Assembly (NCBI GenBank): GCA_032358255.1
Contig: JAULBX010026940.1
Location: 186,001-250,000 of the forward strand
Direction: 5' to 3'
Origin: Heterotrichella gracilis
Lineage: Eukaryota; Sar; Xanthophyceae; Tribonematales; Xanthonemataceae
Length of the DNA stretch: 64,000 bases
Below the pieces are notes generated by a model that ran no database searches, had not been told where the DNA came from, and worked only from the letters and a program-made list of their open reading frames with translations. Shown piece after piece: positions 62,415 through 64,000 of this stretch. The stretch's first letter is position 1, and every line of letters begins with the position of its first letter. The translations under genes were made by a program, and so were the position numbers.

Positions 62415-63623
62415 TTGAAGAACTTTATTAAGAAATTTTCAGAGAAATTTATTGAAGGCCTGTTAATGCTTAGCAGCACGGTTACCACCTTAACCGTTTT
62501 GTTAATTGTTGTATTTTTATTTAAAGAAGGCTTTAGCTTGTTTAATGAAAAACCAATTGAAAAAGGTTATGTGATCGTTATTAATAAAAACAACAATGTT
62601 GGGAAGTTGTCATCGGCACAAATAAAAAATATTTATGACCAAAAAATAACCTGGTGGAATGAATTAGGCGCAAAAAAGGATACCGTTATTTTATTTCGAT
62701 TAGAAGAAATTACAAATTATTATACCGAAGAACAAATTGGCGCCAACTTTGAAGGTTTATCAAATTGTTTAAACAGGCTGATAGATAGTATTCCCGGCAT
62801 TATTGCTTTTTTCCCCGAAAAATATATTGATAAAAATTTTAAAGGCAAACAATTAGAATTAGATAAAGTTAGTTTGGGCGAATTTTTTGCAGGCGAAGAA
62901 TGGTATCCAACTTCGCAACCCACAGCGCAATTGGGTGTAAAGCCTTTAATTTTGGGCACACTATGGGTTAGCTTTGGTGCTATTTTGTTTGCGTTGCCAA
63001 TTGGCTTAGCCGCCTCTATTTTTATGAGCGAAATTGCAAGCGGTCGCGTACGCCGTATTATGAAACCTTTAATTGAATTATTAGCAGGCATACCGTCGGT
63101 GGTTTATGGCTTTTTTGGACTGGTAATTATTGTTCCGTTAATTCAAAGAACATTTAATATTTCTGTAGGCGAAACAGGTTTAGCAGGAAGTATTATTTTA
63201 GGCATTATGGCTTTGCCTACAATAATCACTATTTCTGAAGATGCAATGCGCAACACGCCGCGCGCTATGAAAGAGGCTAGCTTAGCTCTTGGCGCCAGTA
63301 AATGGCAAACTATTTATAAGATCGTTATTCCGTATTCTATGTCAGGAATATCAGCAGCGGCAATTTTAGGTATTGGTCGTGCTATTGGCGAAACTATGGC
63401 GGTATTAATGGTTACAGGTAATGCGGCTGTTATACCAGGGAGTATTTTAGAGCCCATGCGTACCATACCAGCAACTATTGCAGCTGAACTTGGCGAAGCA
63501 CCCGATGGCGGCTTGCATTACAAAGCATTATTTGCATTGGGCTGTATTTTATTTATAATTACTATGCTTATTAATCTTACAGTAGAATTTGTATCTAATA
63601 GAAAGAAACACAAAAAACATTAA
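62415..63623 (+). CDS. pstC: Phosphate ABC transporter permease PstC with inserted PBP-like segment
   Basis: The 402-residue protein has the permease core with [33 protein letters not shown] near 200 and the EAA-type loop [17 protein letters not shown] near 288. Residues about 50-175, between the first membrane helix and the core, read like a PstS fragment ([30 protein letters not shown], compare pstS NPANKVSQLTREQLEDIFTG). An in-frame stop lies just upstream, so TTG at 62415 is the start. It is followed by pstA after 4 bases. Confidence 0.92.
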   Translation: MKNFIKKFSEKFIEGLLMLSSTVTTLTVLLIVVFLFKEGFSLFNEKPIEKGYVIVINKNNNVGKLSSAQIKNIYDQKITWWNELGAKKDTVILFRLEEITNYYTEEQIGANFEGLSNCLNRLIDSIPGIIAFFPEKYIDKNFKGKQLELDKVSLGEFFAGEEWYPTSQPTAQLGVKPLILGTLWVSFGAILFALPIGLAASIFMSEIASGRVRRIMKPLIELLAGIPSVVYGFFGLVIIVPLIQRTFNISVGETGLAGSIILGIMALPTIITISEDAMRNTPRAMKEASLALGASKWQTIYKIVIPYSMSGISAAAILGIGRAIGETMAVLMVTGNAAVIPGSILEPMRTIPATIAAELGEAPDGGLHYKALFALGCILFIITMLINLTVEFVSNRKKHKKH

Positions 63624-63627
63624 GACC

Positions 63628-64000
63628 ATGATAAATGAAGATAAATTAATGAAAAGCAAAAAACGGAATCAGGCTATTGCGTTTACGTTGTTTGGCTTTA
63701 TTGGTTATGCCATTGTTGCTATTTTGGTTTTGATCTTAGCGTTTATAATCATTAAAGGTTTTTCAGTTATTAGTTGGAATTTTATTTCGCAAATGCCGGA
63801 AGAAGGTATGACCAAAGGCGGCATCTATCCAGCAATTATAGGCACACTATATTTAGTTGCCGGCAGTATGTTGTTTGCTTTTCCCATTGGCGTGTTGGCG
63901 GCCATTTATATGAACGAGTATGTAAAAGATGGCTTTGCAAAAAAATTCATTCGCCTCATGACAAATAATTTATCCGGTATTCCATCAATCGTATTTGGTT
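63628..64000 (+). CDS. pstA: Phosphate ABC transporter permease PstA, 3' partial
   Basis: The frame from ATG 63628 is open to the window end (124 codons). It has a first membrane helix ([20 protein letters not shown]), [35 protein letters not shown] and [12 protein letters not shown], all typical of PstA. With PstC it forms the inner-membrane channel; pstB and phoU are expected beyond the edge. Confidence 0.93.
   Translation, partial: MINEDKLMKSKKRNQAIAFTLFGFIGYAIVAILVLILAFIIIKGFSVISWNFISQMPEEGMTKGGIYPAIIGTLYLVAGSMLFAFPIGVLAAIYMNEYVKDGFAKKFIRLMTNNLSGIPSIVFG

Noticed and set aside
1-64000. Mobile elements, prophage, tRNA or rRNA genes
   Set aside because: No transposase, integrase, phage structural gene or tRNA cloverleaf signature was noticed in any gap; the only repeat-like items are the small elements listed.

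Overview
This window is chromosomal DNA of a low-GC member of the Bacteroidota (class Bacteroidia, Flavobacteriales-like at best). The evidence is a type IX secretion C-terminal sorting domain, two OmpA/PD40 lipoprotein-type envelope proteins, DUF6089 and DUF4292 proteins, a SusC-style TonB receptor with a carboxypeptidase-regulatory plug, a three-subunit sdhCAB, GH3-type adenylating enzyme, and Bacteroidota -7 promoter boxes (TAnnTTTG). No tRNA, rRNA, CRISPR array, insertion sequence or prophage was recognised; this looks like core chromosome.

Layout. 1-2.1 kb: the 3' part of mnmG, a zinc-ribbon methyltransferase and four ParB-site (parS)-like 16-mers within 1 kb, suggesting the origin-proximal domain. 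2.1-6.3 kb: a translesion polymerase pair (Y-family dinB plus a short dnaE). 6.3-9.2 kb: a decayed sensor gene next to an intact SpoIIE-type phosphatase, then a B12-binding radical SAM enzyme. 9.3-11.0 kb: an ECF sigma factor with three small His/Cys-bearing membrane proteins and a REP-like inverted repeat. 11.1-17.1 kb: a tightly coupled four-gene operon (TolC-like/glycosidase fusion, HlyD-like adaptor, TackOD1-degenerate GGDEF regulator, processive GT2 synthase) that looks like an uncharacterised synthase-dependent exopolysaccharide secretion system; this is the most interesting locus. 17.3-23.9 kb: PaaY-like hexapeptide protein, M42 peptidase, GH3-like enzyme, LysE exporter, DUF493, aldose epimerase, trigger factor.

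24.0-34.5 kb (minus strand): an SBBP-repeat T9SS cargo protein, an OmpA/PD40 protein, and an overlapping operon nucleotidyltransferase - TPR lipoprotein - DUF4292 lipoprotein - EnvC-like protein, i.e. envelope/cell-wall housekeeping. 34.5-41.7 kb: 2H phosphoesterase, TPR-SpoIIE sensor phosphatase, sdhCAB, DUF6089 protein. 41.9-50.4 kb: murI, a PorE-like OmpA protein, a TPR protein, a TPR-CHAT protease, two small enzymes and a lipoprotein. 50.5-58.5 kb: TonB receptor, dprA, and a minus-strand operon TPR sensor - acs - ogt - thioredoxin-like. 58.6-64 kb: OmpA lipoprotein, mscL, and a phosphate uptake cluster (phosphate-selective porin, pstS, pstC, pstA cut by the window end).

Six rho-independent terminators, several Bacteroidota promoters and a number of genes with TTG starts were noted. 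All domain and function calls rest on reading motifs in the translated sequence; no database search was possible.
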